Of a stretch of 64,000 nucleotides of DNA, positions 37,107-46,255 are shown in pieces. The DNA lies in the NCBI RefSeq assembly GCF_017347585.1, contig NZ_AP024480.1, positions 1,510,001-1,574,000 on the forward strand. Reading direction: 5' to 3'. Origin of the DNA: Caldicellulosiruptor diazotrophicus. GTDB taxonomy: Bacteria; Bacillota; Thermoanaerobacteria; Caldicellulosiruptorales; Caldicellulosiruptoraceae. The position numbers were made by a program, and so were the translations under genes. How positions within the stretch are numbered: the stretch's first letter is position 1; the number at the start of each line of letters is the position of its first letter. The notes beneath the pieces are model-generated. The model was not told where the DNA came from. It saw nothing but the letters and a program-made list of their open reading frames with translations, and did not search any database.

Positions 37107-38006
37107 TTATTTTTCTCTATTTATCAAATAATTGGTAAGTTCTATAAGAAGTTTTGAATTATCATACTTTTTTATTACATCTATAGCTTTATTAGAATAA
37201 TGCTCAACAAGTTGCTGTGCTCTTTCTAAACCATAAAAGGTTACAAAAGTATTCTTCTTTTCCTTTATATCCTTCCCTATACTTTTGCCCACTTTTTTAC
37301 TGTCACCTATAACATCTAAAATATCATCTCTTATTTGAAAAGCAAGACCAAGATTTTTCCCATATTCCTCCAAGTCAGATATAATATCGTCTTCTGCACC
37401 TGCTACAAGAGCTCCGCATACACATGATGCCTGAATCAATCTTGAGGTTTTCTTCAAGTGCATATCAAACAAAAGATCTTCGCTTTTAATATTATGTCCT
37501 GAGTTTGTTATATCAATAACCTGACCACCTATCATACCTTCCACACCAGATGCCCAGAAAAGATATTTAGCGGCTCTTACTAAATTTTTTTCGCAACCAT
37601 AGCTCAGTATCCAATCTAAGCAAACTTCTGCTGCTAAATTTAAAAGCGCATCCCCTGCCAAAATGGCTATTGCTTCTCCAAACACTACGTGATTTGTCGG
37701 TTTTCCTCTGCGCAAAATATCATTGTCCATTGCTGGCAAGTCGTCGTGAATGAGAGAATAAGTATGAATAAGTTCTATTGCAGATGCTATATCCAAAATT
37801 TTTTCGTCTACCATTTGGTCTTTTGAAACCATCTGATATGAAAGCAAACATAGCAAAGGTCTGAGCCTTTTTCCTCCTGCAAAAACACTGTATCGCATAG
37901 CCTGATATATTATTTCTGGAGACCTTTCTTTTAAAATTTTTTTTAAATGTTCTTCTACTTTTTTCTGCGAAAGATTTATATATTCCTCTAACTCCATGTT
38001 TATCAT
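37107..38006 (-). CDS. ispA: Farnesyl/geranyl diphosphate synthase (polyprenyl synthetase)
   Basis: Short-chain trans-prenyl transferase that condenses IPP with allylic diphosphates. The 299 residues show both Asp-rich motifs: LIHDDLPAMDND (first) and FQIRDDILDVIGD (second), plus GGKRLRPLLC. It is the last protein gene of the nusB-xseA-xseB-ispA unit and overlaps xseB by four bases. Confidence 0.94.
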   Translation of the reverse strand: MINMELEEYINLSQKKVEEHLKKILKERSPEIIYQAMRYSVFAGGKRLRPLLCLLSYQMVSKDQMVDEKILDIASAIELIHTYSLIHDDLPAMDNDILRRGKPTNHVVFGEAIAILAGDALLNLAAEVCLDWILSYGCEKNLVRAAKYLFWASGVEGMIGGQVIDITNSGHNIKSEDLLFDMHLKKTSRLIQASCVCGALVAGAEDDIISDLEEYGKNLGLAFQIRDDILDVIGDSKKVGKSIGKDIKEKKNTFVTFYGLERAQQLVEHYSNKAIDVIKKYDNSKLLIELTNYLINREK

Positions 38007-38263
38007 TCTTTCTGTCCCAAGCCTCCATAAATGTCATTAGTAATATCATCTTGAATATATTCTCCATTTAGTTTTTCAATTAACACAACTCTCTTTTCCA
38101 CGCTACGGAGTATGTCATTGCAAACCTTAGAAAGCCTAACTCCCTCTTCGTATAGCTTTATAGCTTCCTCAAGAGAAAGATTACCATCTTCCAAACTCTT
38201 AACAATTTCCTCTAATCTTTTCATCGCATCTTCAAATTTCATATCTTTCTGCAGTTCACACAT
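38003..38263 (-). CDS. xseB: Exodeoxyribonuclease VII small subunit
   Basis: Small helical subunit (86 residues) of exonuclease VII; the stretch FEDAMKRLEEIVKSLEDGNL followed by SLEEAIKLYEEG is diagnostic. A GTG at 38266 precedes the ATG, but AAGGAG is nine bases before the ATG at 38263. It overlaps the end of xseA by eight bases. Confidence 0.94.
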   Translation of the reverse strand: MCELQKDMKFEDAMKRLEEIVKSLEDGNLSLEEAIKLYEEGVRLSKVCNDILRSVEKRVVLIEKLNGEYIQDDITNDIYGGLGQKE

Positions 38264-39620
38264 CACTTTCAGCTCCTTCTTGCTTGAAAAACACCTTAGA
38301 TTTTATTATACCATCTGAAAGCTGAGTAACTATCTCATCTCCATTACTTATCTGCGAAATGGTAGTTAAAATCTTAGAATTATGTAATGTGATTGAATAC
38401 CCTCTCTTTAAAACATTCAGGGGATTTAGGGCAATTAACTTTTCCAGATTGACCTTATATGCAAACTCTTTTTGCTGAAAAATCTTTTTGAAAGCTTCCC
38501 CAAGCCTTCTACTACAGTTATCAAAATTTGTTCTCGCAACCGAGAGCCTTGATTCAGGGTTCAAATCAGCCAATCTTTTTTCAAAATTTTTCAAGTTTCT
38601 ATGAGCTTCATGGAGCTTTTTACTAATTGCAAAAGATAGCTTGTGGCAATACAAATCAATATCCTGTGCACGTTTTGCAATGGTATTTGCTGGTGAATTT
38701 TGGTACAATTTATATTGAAGTATTCCAACTTTCTCTTTAATCATATTAAATATCTTTTCCATCGCACTTTTCATTCTCTTATGACATTCATTTAGCTTTT
38801 CCAGCGCCTGTTTCTGGAAACTCACCACCATTTCGCCGGCATTGGTGGGAGTTATAGCCCTCATGTCTGCAACAAAATCACTTAAAACATAGTCTCTCTC
38901 ATGCCCCACCGCTGATATAACAGGAATTTTAGATTCAAATATCTTTCTTACTACTATTTCGCTGTTGAATGCCATTAAATCTTCAAATGCACCGCCACCA
39001 CGTCCAACAATAATAACCTCAACAGGCTCTGCTGTGTTGAAATATTCTATTCCCTCGCAAATCTCATATGGAGCATTTTGTCCCTGAACTGAACAGCTGT
39101 AAATGTATACCTGAATGTTTTCAAATCGGGTATAAATTGTATTAAGAATGTCTCTAATTGCTGCACCATTTTTTGAAGTGACTATCCCTACCTTTTTAGG
39201 ATAACGTGGAATTTCTTTTTTGTACTTTGAGTCAAATAGTCCTTCCTGTCTTAACTTTTCTTCAAGTTGTTTTAATTTTACAAACAGCTCTCCAAGGCCT
39301 ATATCAGTAATTTCGCTTACTTTTAGCTCAATTATTCCTTCTTTTTCATAAAAAATGACATTGCCCTTTACAAGCACTTTGGAGCCATGCTTTATCTCAA
39401 CACTTTTGTCAAACCAAAAAAATACACATTTTATCTTTGCATCATATTCTAAATCCTTCAGTTCAAAATAAAGATGGTCACCTGAAACTGAAGGTCTTAT
39501 AACCTCACCTTTTAGGTATATGTTCTTCAATAGCACATCAATTTCAATTTTCTTTTTTAAATAGCTTGTAAGTTCATAAACGCTCCATTCTTTTTTAGAA
39601 ACTATATTGTTTATCATCAT
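38256..39620 (-). CDS. xseA: Exodeoxyribonuclease VII large subunit
   Basis: Catalytic subunit of the single-strand-specific exonuclease VII, 454 residues. N-terminal OB fold, then the catalytic region with VGIVTSKNGAAIRDILNT, VIIVGRGGGAFEDLMAFN and SAVGHERDY, and a long coiled-coil before the C-terminal LNPLNVLKRGYSI. It is four bases overlapped with nusB, the Bacillus order. Confidence 0.96.
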   Translation of the reverse strand: MMINNIVSKKEWSVYELTSYLKKKIEIDVLLKNIYLKGEVIRPSVSGDHLYFELKDLEYDAKIKCVFFWFDKSVEIKHGSKVLVKGNVIFYEKEGIIELKVSEITDIGLGELFVKLKQLEEKLRQEGLFDSKYKKEIPRYPKKVGIVTSKNGAAIRDILNTIYTRFENIQVYIYSCSVQGQNAPYEICEGIEYFNTAEPVEVIIVGRGGGAFEDLMAFNSEIVVRKIFESKIPVISAVGHERDYVLSDFVADMRAITPTNAGEMVVSFQKQALEKLNECHKRMKSAMEKIFNMIKEKVGILQYKLYQNSPANTIAKRAQDIDLYCHKLSFAISKKLHEAHRNLKNFEKRLADLNPESRLSVARTNFDNCSRRLGEAFKKIFQQKEFAYKVNLEKLIALNPLNVLKRGYSITLHNSKILTTISQISNGDEIVTQLSDGIIKSKVFFKQEGAESDV

Positions 39621-40054
39621 GATTTCTGGCCTCTTTTCACCTCATTTGCAGCAATCCTTCCAAGTATACCGTTCACAAAGCTTGGTGCCTTCTCTATTCC
39701 AAATATACTTGACATATCAACAGCTTCGTCAATTGCAACAGAAACAGGCACTTCTTCTTCAAATAAAAGCTCATACACAGCAATTCTCATAAGTTCAAGC
39801 TCAACCATTGGAAGTCTGCTAAGTGGCCAATCTTTTGAATATTTTTCAATAAGGTTATCTATTATCTGCTGGTTTTGAATAACTCCTTTTAATAATCTTT
39901 CAAGATATTTCTCATCTATGTCTTTGAAATCTTCATCTTGATTTAATTCTCTAAATTTTTTGTAAAACTCTATTATGTCTTGCGTATCAACTTCAAATCT
40001 GTAAGCATACAAAATCTTCATACAGAGTTCTCTTGTCTTCCTTCTTCTGTGCAT
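39617..40054 (-). CDS. nusB: Transcription antitermination factor NusB
   Basis: All-helical RNA-binding factor for rRNA antitermination, 145 residues. It shows the family start RRKTRELCMKILYAYRFE and the C-terminal VAIDEAVDMSSIFGIEKAPSF in part. It lies between the Asp23 cluster and xseA, the same order as in B. subtilis. Confidence 0.96.
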   Translation of the reverse strand: MHRRRKTRELCMKILYAYRFEVDTQDIIEFYKKFRELNQDEDFKDIDEKYLERLLKGVIQNQQIIDNLIEKYSKDWPLSRLPMVELELMRIAVYELLFEEEVPVSVAIDEAVDMSSIFGIEKAPSFVNGILGRIAANEVKRGQKS

Positions 40055-40079
40055 TTTTCTTTCTTTTCAACCCCTTTTT

Positions 40080-40289
40080 TTACCATGGTAAGTGTTTGTC
40101 TAAAAACTCAATTAATTTCTTCTTTTCGAAATATCGTCCGCCTATAAATATTCCAACCGCTATGCAAATGAATATAAATAGTGTTTTAAAAAAACCAAAA
40201 ATAAGCACAAATATCGCAAATACAAGACCAATTAGCCCGCCTATTATTTCTCCCAAGTGTTTTATAAAAAATTCCTTTAATAAATCCAT
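40080..40289 (-). CDS. DUF2273 small integral membrane protein
   Basis: A 69-residue protein dominated by one or two hydrophobic helices (about residues 14-52), matching DUF2273 proteins that accompany Asp23 and AmaP in Gram-positive bacteria. Its role is probably in the Asp23 membrane assembly, but this rests on context. Confidence 0.82.
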   Translation of the reverse strand: MDLLKEFFIKHLGEIIGGLIGLVFAIFVLIFGFFKTLFIFICIAVGIFIGGRYFEKKKLIEFLDKHLPW

Positions 40290-40299
40290 TTTAACATCC

Positions 40300-40845
40300 C
40301 TACCTCAAATGAGTAATAGGCACTTGCGGGGCAACCATATCCTTCACGTGAAAGTTAATAGCTTTAACAGGAATTCCTATCGCCACTTCCACATGAGTCT
40401 TTATAGCATTTTGAACCTCTTTTGTCAACTCAGGTACATTGACATCATTTGTAACAATAGCATCAATGTAATAAATAACCCCACTTTCGTCAAACTCTAT
40501 CTCAATTGAAGTATCTTTTATTCCCTTTATATCCTTTACTGCATTGTACCCTGCAGACTCAAATGTTTTTGGTGATATTAAAAGATTACCAAACTCATTT
40601 GTGTGAACAATCCCAAGCCTTGCCTTTTTCTTTTTAACGCCAATGAACATTACTGAAATCCCCATAACTATCAAAAGTAGTGGTACGATAGCATATATAG
40701 GTGTATTCATGTAATTATTTACCGCAGCCTGTACAGTATCTATGTCAAATATGTTAAGCGAAAGCAAAATAGCAATGATAGAAAGGAAAATTACAATTAA
40801 TGTGAATATAGTCAAAAGTATTCTCTCTCCAATTTTCATTTGCAT
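40300..40845 (-). CDS. amaP: Alkaline shock response membrane anchor protein AmaP
   Basis: A 181-residue protein with two N-terminal transmembrane helices (about 8-30 and 48-72) and a C-terminal Asp23-like domain. In Staphylococcus, AmaP holds Asp23 at the membrane. It lies between the Asp23 gene and DUF2273 in the same direction. Confidence 0.88.
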   Translation of the reverse strand: MQMKIGERILLTIFTLIVIFLSIIAILLSLNIFDIDTVQAAVNNYMNTPIYAIVPLLLIVMGISVMFIGVKKKKARLGIVHTNEFGNLLISPKTFESAGYNAVKDIKGIKDTSIEIEFDESGVIYYIDAIVTNDVNVPELTKEVQNAIKTHVEVAIGIPVKAINFHVKDMVAPQVPITHLR

Positions 40846-40891
40846 CTTTCCTCCTCACAAAAATGAGAGTAAATCTCTGCTGCCCAGAGAT

Positions 40892-41278
40892 TTACTCTGT
40901 CACCTCTTCTTTTTGGTCTTCTTTTTCAAACTTTATCCCCTGAACATGTATATTGACTTCAACAACTTTCAAACCTGTCATGCTTTCAACAGCATTCTTC
41001 ACTCTCTCCTGAATCTCCCATGCCACCTCTGGAATTCTGACACCATACTCTACTGTTATGTAGATGTCAATTGCTGCTTCCTTTTCTCCAACCTGAACTT
41101 TTACACCTTTTGCCAAGTTCTTTTTACCCAGAGCTTCTGTAATATTGCCTGTCCACGACCCCACCATTGATGCGACACCTTTTACTTCTGAAGCTGCAAC
41201 TGCTGCTATTATAGCAACAACTTCCTCAGCAATCTTTACAACCCCACCCATTGTTTCGCTAATACTGTTTTCTGACAT
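40892..41278 (-). CDS. Asp23/Gls24 family envelope stress protein
   Basis: A 128-residue Asp23/Gls24 protein (YqhY-like), with GGVVKIAEEVVAIIAAVAAS and IDIYITVEYGVRIPEVAWEI as family signatures. It is membrane-associated through AmaP in relatives. The frame extends to a GTG at 41296, but GAGGAGGT precedes the ATG at 41278 by eight bases. Promoter boxes lie directly upstream, so the unit from here to ispA can be transcribed separately from spoIIIA. Confidence 0.93.
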   Translation of the reverse strand: MSENSISETMGGVVKIAEEVVAIIAAVAASEVKGVASMVGSWTGNITEALGKKNLAKGVKVQVGEKEAAIDIYITVEYGVRIPEVAWEIQERVKNAVESMTGLKVVEVNIHVQGIKFEKEDQKEEVTE

Positions 41279-41324
41279 ATTAAAATACCTCCTCACTTTT
41301 ATAACAATTTTCTTTCATGTTTAT

Positions 41325-41354
41325 ATTATACCCTATACATTTTGGTTTTAACAA
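41325..41354 (-). promoter_or_regulatory. Probable promoter of the asp23-amaP-nusB-xseAB-ispA unit
   Basis: TTGTTA (41349-41354), 18-base spacer, TATAAT (41325-41330), about 45 bases before the Asp23 ATG and just beyond the spoIIIAH stop. Confidence 0.55.
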
Positions 41355-41360
41355 CATTAG

Positions 41361-41897
41361 TTAATTTAAGTTTTTACTTTGAGACACCCTTATCTTGTTA
41401 AAATCTACTTTGAATACGTTCATTATCACATTTTGTATTTGAATCAATTCTTGTTTCTTAAGTTTCTTTTGTACAACAACATATATTGTATCATCTGTAT
41501 AAAACACTACACTCTCTCCCAAACCCTTGGAACTTAGAACATTTTCGCATATCATCTCCTTGTTGCTGATGTCAATAATCCTTGCTATCTTCTCATCAAT
41601 TCTTTTCTGCACATTTGCATCAGTTTGGTCATTTAAAAGAGATTTTAAAAGGTTGATTTCTTTAGATCTTTCTATTTCTCTTTTTAGTTTCATTTCATCT
41701 ATTATACTTTCTCCAGCATTGTTTTCACTTTTATGTACAGTCGAATTACTTACTTCAATTACAGAAGGGTTTATCTTCTTTTTATTCCCAAGCTCCACTC
41801 TTGAATTTACAATTCCTGCTACTATAAGCAAGACAACAAACGAAATTATCATAATCTGTCTCTTGTTATATACTTTTACAAATATCTTCTTGTTCAC
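41361..41897 (-). CDS. spoIIIAH: Stage III sporulation protein SpoIIIAH
   Basis: Mother-cell component of the SpoIIIA-SpoIIQ channel, 178 residues: short cytoplasmic N-terminus, one transmembrane helix (about 14-30), a linker, and a C-terminal YscJ/FliF-like ring domain (INLLKSLLNDQTDANVQKRI at its start). It overlaps spoIIIAG by four bases and closes the operon. Confidence 0.92.
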   Translation of the reverse strand: MNKKIFVKVYNKRQIMIISFVVLLIVAGIVNSRVELGNKKKINPSVIEVSNSTVHKSENNAGESIIDEMKLKREIERSKEINLLKSLLNDQTDANVQKRIDEKIARIIDISNKEMICENVLSSKGLGESVVFYTDDTIYVVVQKKLKKQELIQIQNVIMNVFKVDFNKIRVSQSKNLN

Positions 41898-42457
41898 TTA
41901 ACAAACACCTCCACTTTATCAGGAGTTATACCAAGCACAGTTGATGCAGCCTTAATAAGTCCTATATATATTTTCTTATCCCTTGCTCCTTTTGAAACTA
42001 TAGCCACTCCTCTGACCTTTGGATATATCTTTTTCACCACAAAAGGTTTTGATTCACCTTGCTGTTGAAGTAGCACCACTTTGCTATCTATTTCTTCTTC
42101 AGAAAGTGTTGTATTTTGATTTTGTTTTTCACTTCGCCTGTTTTCTCTTGTTTCAGTAGCAAGCACATACTCATAGCAATTATCAAAAGTAATCATTACT
42201 GAAACATCTCCTGTTGGGTCTATTTCTCTTAATATACTCTCAAGTCTCTTCTCAATTAGCTGTTCGTACTGCTGCCCATCCTCTTGAATTTCTTGTTGTT
42301 TTATAGTAGCACTTGTCTGTTTTGACGATGTAGAAAAGTTTGCAGAAACTATAAGAAGAAATATTCCACATACACCCAAAAAAATAATTAAATCTTTGTT
42401 TTTTACGATATTTTCAAGTAAATTTTTTATTTTTTTAAAATCAGTCATTTTTTTCAC
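41894..42457 (-). CDS. spoIIIAG: Stage III sporulation protein SpoIIIAG
   Basis: Ring-forming component of the mother-cell to forespore channel, 187 residues with one transmembrane helix (about 22-40) and a periplasmic ring-building domain (DVSVMITFDNCYEYVLATE, PKVRGVAIVSKGA). It overlaps its neighbours on both sides by four bases. Confidence 0.93.
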   Translation of the reverse strand: MKKMTDFKKIKNLLENIVKNKDLIIFLGVCGIFLLIVSANFSTSSKQTSATIKQQEIQEDGQQYEQLIEKRLESILREIDPTGDVSVMITFDNCYEYVLATETRENRRSEKQNQNTTLSEEEIDSKVVLLQQQGESKPFVVKKIYPKVRGVAIVSKGARDKKIYIGLIKAASTVLGITPDKVEVFVK

Positions 42458-42948
42458 CTCAACTTTTGGAAATAGATTTTATCCTTGCGTACGCGGTACT
42501 TATTTGAAATTATCTCAACCACCTTATTGTCATACTCACCTTCAATTATTACTTCATAAGCCTTACCAAAATCAGGCGAATCCATATTTTCATATATGTT
42601 TATTTCAACAATGTGTATCTCTTTCCCACATTTATCTTTTACATTATCTTCAATATCATCTTTCAACCTGCTTTTATACTCTTGTATAAGAGCTTGTCTA
42701 TAAATCTCTGAAGAGTAAACTCCTTGCTGGTTAAATTCATTTTCTATCCTTTGTAGACTTTTCTCAAATTCAAATTTTAAATAATCTGTTTTTTCAATAA
42801 TAGGTGCTACTAACACCATACTTACAGTCAGTCCCAGAAAAACATCTATGTATTTTTTGTATTTTTCATTTACCAAGTTTTCGATTAAAATTGCAATTAT
42901 CACTATATAAAACAGAGAAAGACTAATTTCATTTAAAATCTCTTGCAC
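42454..42948 (-). CDS. spoIIIAF: Stage III sporulation protein SpoIIIAF
   Basis: Channel component with two N-terminal hydrophobic helices and a C-terminal ring-building-motif domain, 164 residues. The frame opens upstream at 43032, inside spoIIIAE, but GGAAGGTGAG (which contains the spoIIIAE stop) lies just before a GTG at 42948, giving MQEILNEISLSLFYIV. I chose that start. Confidence 0.9.
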   Translation of the reverse strand: MQEILNEISLSLFYIVIIAILIENLVNEKYKKYIDVFLGLTVSMVLVAPIIEKTDYLKFEFEKSLQRIENEFNQQGVYSSEIYRQALIQEYKSRLKDDIEDNVKDKCGKEIHIVEINIYENMDSPDFGKAYEVIIEGEYDNKVVEIISNKYRVRKDKIYFQKLR

Positions 42949-42952
42949 ATTC

Positions 42953-44062
42953 TCACCTTCCAACCTGAAGCAAAAAGAGTGATGAGGAAAACGTAACAAC
43001 AAACATACACAAAGCTGCAAATGATATTGCAAAAATCAAAATGAGTATATCCGCATAGTCATCTAATAACTGAGCAAGCTTTGTATCCCCAACCAGCCCC
43101 ACAAAAATAGCTGCTATTCTGAAAACAACAAATACTACCAAAATCTTTAAAAGTGAAATTCCTATTCCTATGAGTAATACTATCAAACCTATCATACCCA
43201 AAGAATTTTTTACTATGGCAAGGCTTGTGGCAATGGTATCTGCAGCATCAGATAATATCTTCCCTACAAACGGTACAAAATTACCAACACTGTATTTTAT
43301 TGATTTTGTAATTAAACTGTCCACTGTAACGTTCGCAATACCTTCGACAGATACAATAGCAACAAACACAACAATCCCAATTAATATACTCCACATCAAT
43401 ATAGTTTTACATAAATTCAAAACTCTTCTTAATCCCAATCTTCCACTATCGATATTAGATAGAATACTGAGAAGTATGTAGGTGTACGCAAAGGGTGAAA
43501 TAATGTTTTTCAAAAATTCAGACGAAAAAACAATAGCAAACATTATCTTCGGACTAATTGCAGTTGCATAAGTTGGATACCCCATAGAGGCTATTAGAGA
43601 AACAAAAAGAGGAAAAAATACCTCAGCAAAATTACATGCATTTTCAACTGTTTGCTGGGCATCTAAAAGAATACCTTTTAAATTTTGAAGTACAATCAAA
43701 ATCTCAGTAAAGAAAAAAGCTAAAAATGTCACATTTGAAACAGACTGATTCTTAAGACCTGTTTGAACACTTGCAATAAGTATGTATAATAATGCTATTA
43801 TAAATATCAAACTTATCTGACGAAAAGTAGAAGAAAACTGCTCTGTTATTTTCCTTTTTAAAATATTTACCACATCCAAATTTGCTCTCTTTTGTTCTAT
43901 AATGTTTTCCAGATAACTACTTATATCTTTTTCAGCATAGTCATATAAAATTTGCTTCGCTTTTTTGATGTACTCTTGTGAAATTTGGGATGCTTGGCAA
44001 CATCCAAATATTACCATGAAAAGTAAAAGTATACTCACTGAAACTAAAATCTTTTGTCTCAT
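42953..44062 (-). CDS. spoIIIAE: Stage III sporulation protein SpoIIIAE
   Basis: Polytopic membrane protein of the SpoIIIA channel, 369 residues, with a cleavable-looking N-terminal signal (ILVSVSILLLFMVIFGCCQA) and about eight hydrophobic helices; VNFVPFVGK-type and GKILSDAADTIATSL segments are characteristic. Confidence 0.93.
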   Translation of the reverse strand: MRQKILVSVSILLLFMVIFGCCQASQISQEYIKKAKQILYDYAEKDISSYLENIIEQKRANLDVVNILKRKITEQFSSTFRQISLIFIIALLYILIASVQTGLKNQSVSNVTFLAFFFTEILIVLQNLKGILLDAQQTVENACNFAEVFFPLFVSLIASMGYPTYATAISPKIMFAIVFSSEFLKNIISPFAYTYILLSILSNIDSGRLGLRRVLNLCKTILMWSILIGIVVFVAIVSVEGIANVTVDSLITKSIKYSVGNFVPFVGKILSDAADTIATSLAIVKNSLGMIGLIVLLIGIGISLLKILVVFVVFRIAAIFVGLVGDTKLAQLLDDYADILILIFAISFAALCMFVVTFSSSLFLLQVGR

Positions 44063-44074
44063 TATTCATTCCTC

Positions 44075-44461
44075 TTACCTTAAAAATTTGGTAATCAAAT
44101 CGAACAAACTCAATATTAAAGGAATTGATAAAAATAAGATTATAATTTTTGCTGCGAATTCCACCTTTTCAGCAATTGCACTTTCACCGCTGTCTTTACA
44201 CACACTTGATGTATACTCTGAAATTAGGGCAATACCAGTCATTTTTATTAACGTCTTTATATAGCCACTTGCAAAAGAGACTCTATTGCTCATTTCAACA
44301 ATTTTCTCAACAACATACACAAGTTTATCAATCATCATTAAAAAAATTAGTATTCCAACAAAGACCGTTATAGCAAGTCCAATCTCTTTTTGAGTTCTTT
44401 TTAATATACTCACAACAAATATTGAGACCAGGCAAAGCGCAATTATATTTAATATTTCCAT
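44075..44461 (-). CDS. spoIIIAD: Stage III sporulation protein SpoIIIAD
   Basis: Small polytopic membrane protein of the SpoIIIA channel, 128 residues with about four hydrophobic segments and the family stretch LIKMTGIALISEYTSSVCKD. It resembles SpoIIIAC in its first part, as usual for this family. Confidence 0.93.
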   Translation of the reverse strand: MEILNIIALCLVSIFVVSILKRTQKEIGLAITVFVGILIFLMMIDKLVYVVEKIVEMSNRVSFASGYIKTLIKMTGIALISEYTSSVCKDSGESAIAEKVEFAAKIIILFLSIPLILSLFDLITKFLR

Positions 44462-44482
44462 TTTCTGCAGTCCCTTGGCAAC

Positions 44483-44686
44483 TTAGTAAAGATTAAAAAC
44501 TGATTTAACAGTATCAAAAAACCTTCTTATGAGGTCAATTACGAGAAAAAGCACAATTATAACTCCTACAAGGGTTGTCATCATGGCAAGTTCTTCTTTC
44601 TCAGCTTTTATAAGCACCTGATTTACAAGGTATAGGATGATACCTATTATTGCTATCTTGAAAATTAAATCTATTCCATTCATCAA
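44483..44686 (-). CDS. spoIIIAC: Stage III sporulation protein SpoIIIAC
   Basis: A 67-residue protein with two transmembrane helices (about 5-25 and 33-53), containing the family stretch IDLIFKIAIIGIILYLVNQ. It lies 19-22 bases from its neighbours in the operon. Confidence 0.92.
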   Translation of the reverse strand: MMNGIDLIFKIAIIGIILYLVNQVLIKAEKEELAMMTTLVGVIIVLFLVIDLIRRFFDTVKSVFNLY

Positions 44687-44705
44687 TTCTTACACCTCAA
44701 CCTAT

Positions 44706-45191
44706 TTATAGAAGTAATATGCAGATAGATACTCCACAAAAAATCCCAAGCACTGCAAACATTTTACTATATTTTTTGTACTTAAGCTTGTAAATATCGT
44801 AGTATTCTCTCAATTCTCTGATTCCTTCATCCAAAACTTTTTCTATCTCGTTTATAGAGTAAAAAGCTATTACATTAAAAAGACTTATAAGAAGACCATG
44901 AAGATTCTCGCTAAGTTGGTAAATATTTTTTACATCACTTTGTTTTTTACCTATGGACAAAAAGTAGTATTCAATTACTTGATTAAATTTATTTTCTTCT
45001 TTGAGCTTAAAATTTTCTAAAATCTCGGCAAACGTCAAACGTGCTGCAATTACATTTGCTTTTGCATATGTAAAAAACACTATCATATGATTTACAATCT
45101 TTACCTGTTGCCCCAACTTTAATGTTTGATAGTATCCAATCATGCAAGATGAAAAAATAATTAAAATCGAACCAATTACCTTAATCACCAT
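44706..45191 (-). CDS. spoIIIAB: Stage III sporulation protein SpoIIIAB
   Basis: Membrane-anchored protein related in topology to type II/IV secretion subunits, 161 residues with terminal hydrophobic helices (about 4-20 and 143-161). A GTG at 45203 is in frame, but GGTGA is better placed for the ATG at 45191, giving MVIKVIGSILIIFSS. It overlaps the end of spoIIIAA, so translation is coupled. Confidence 0.9.
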   Translation of the reverse strand: MVIKVIGSILIIFSSCMIGYYQTLKLGQQVKIVNHMIVFFTYAKANVIAARLTFAEILENFKLKEENKFNQVIEYYFLSIGKKQSDVKNIYQLSENLHGLLISLFNVIAFYSINEIEKVLDEGIRELREYYDIYKLKYKKYSKMFAVLGIFCGVSICILLL

Positions 45192-46122
45192 TTCTTTCTT
45201 CACCCAATGATATTATTTTTTCAATAGTTCCAGGACCGTTTCGAAAACTTAAAGTAATCACTTTTTCAAATACACCCTGATTAACTATTTTTCTTGAAAA
45301 CTCTCTCATATAGAGGTCTTCTACCGATTCTGCGTGCATTGTAGCAATTAATTTTACACCCATCTTTGAAGCTTCACAAACTGCCAAATAATCTAAAGGC
45401 GACCCAAGCTCATCCATCGCAATTATTTGAGGATTTAAACTTCTCACAGCCATTAAAATTCCTCTCAGCTTATCCACCCCGTCCAACACAAAGGTTCTGA
45501 TACCAATCTCCTTTCTGTCGTTATTCTCTGGACAAATCTCAGATCTTTCATCAATTACCACCACTCTAAATCCTTTTCCTGCTAAAATTCCCTCACCAGA
45601 GCTTAAGATTCTTATAATGTTTCTGAGAAGTGTAGTTTTCCCACAGCCAGGCGGGGAGATTATGAGAGTGTTATAGATACTATCAAGATTCTCTTTCACT
45701 ATATTTTTTAAGATTTTTTCGGGTTCTATTCTAACTGCTTTAGACACTCTTATATTAAGCCCACTGATTGAACTGACAAAACCCTGTTTGTTTCCATTTT
45801 CAAAGGTAAATTTTCCAGCAACTCCAATTCTATGCCCACCGTCAACTGTAAAATATCCCTGGAGTATGTTTTTTTCGTATGTAAACAGAGAGTTGTTTGT
45901 CAGCCTGCTTATACATTTGTTTAAAATTTCTTTTGTAATTATCAAACTTTCAAAGACATACTCTCTTTTACCAATTACAATTAGTGGACAGTTTAAGTTT
46001 ATTTTTATCTCACAAATTTCATGAAGATTTTCTTCAAAGGTTGTTTTGATTGTGTAAACAATCTCGGCAGGAAGTCTGTTAAGGAGTTTCTCAACTTCTG
46101 TATTTACACTTGCAACTGCCAT
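45181..46122 (-). CDS. spoIIIAA: Stage III sporulation protein SpoIIIAA (channel ATPase)
   Basis: Secretion-ATPase-like motor of the mother-cell to forespore channel, 313 residues: N-terminal domain, Walker A SPPGCGKTTLLRN near residue 155, the R-rich VVIDERSEICPEN, and Walker B-like IIAMDELGSPLD. The frame reaches 46146, but GTGAGGT precedes the ATG at 46122. It heads the eight-gene operon. Family members are driven by sigma-E; I could not find a well-spaced sigma-E promoter upstream. Confidence 0.94.
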   Translation of the reverse strand: MAVASVNTEVEKLLNRLPAEIVYTIKTTFEENLHEICEIKINLNCPLIVIGKREYVFESLIITKEILNKCISRLTNNSLFTYEKNILQGYFTVDGGHRIGVAGKFTFENGNKQGFVSSISGLNIRVSKAVRIEPEKILKNIVKENLDSIYNTLIISPPGCGKTTLLRNIIRILSSGEGILAGKGFRVVVIDERSEICPENNDRKEIGIRTFVLDGVDKLRGILMAVRSLNPQIIAMDELGSPLDYLAVCEASKMGVKLIATMHAESVEDLYMREFSRKIVNQGVFEKVITLSFRNGPGTIEKIISLGEERNGD

Positions 46123-46199
46123 TAAGACCTCACATTCCTTTCTCATTTGTTCTATATTAAATTATTATTATGTTACCCAGAAGATTATGAGAAAAAAAT

Positions 46200-46232
46200 A
46201 AGAGCTGCAAATTCCAATTAATTGCAGCTCTT
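46200..46232 (-). terminator. Intrinsic terminator after ymdB
   Basis: Perfect 11-bp stem AAGAGCTGCAA/TTGCAGCTCTT with an 11-base loop, followed in minus-strand RNA by AUUUUUUU. It separates ymdB from the spoIIIA operon. Confidence 0.88.
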
Positions 46233-46255
46233 AAAAAGGATAACCAAATTCATAT

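Noticed and set aside
36681-37131. Several overlapping plus-strand reading frames of 60-90 residues
   Set aside because: They run antisense across RNase P RNA, whose conserved blocks and promoter explain the sequence; none has a ribosome binding site.
46123-46200. Sigma-E promoter for spoIIIA (TCATAAT then CATAATAAT)
   Set aside because: The two boxes are about 11 bases apart instead of 14-15 and the -10 match is poor, so I did not list it.
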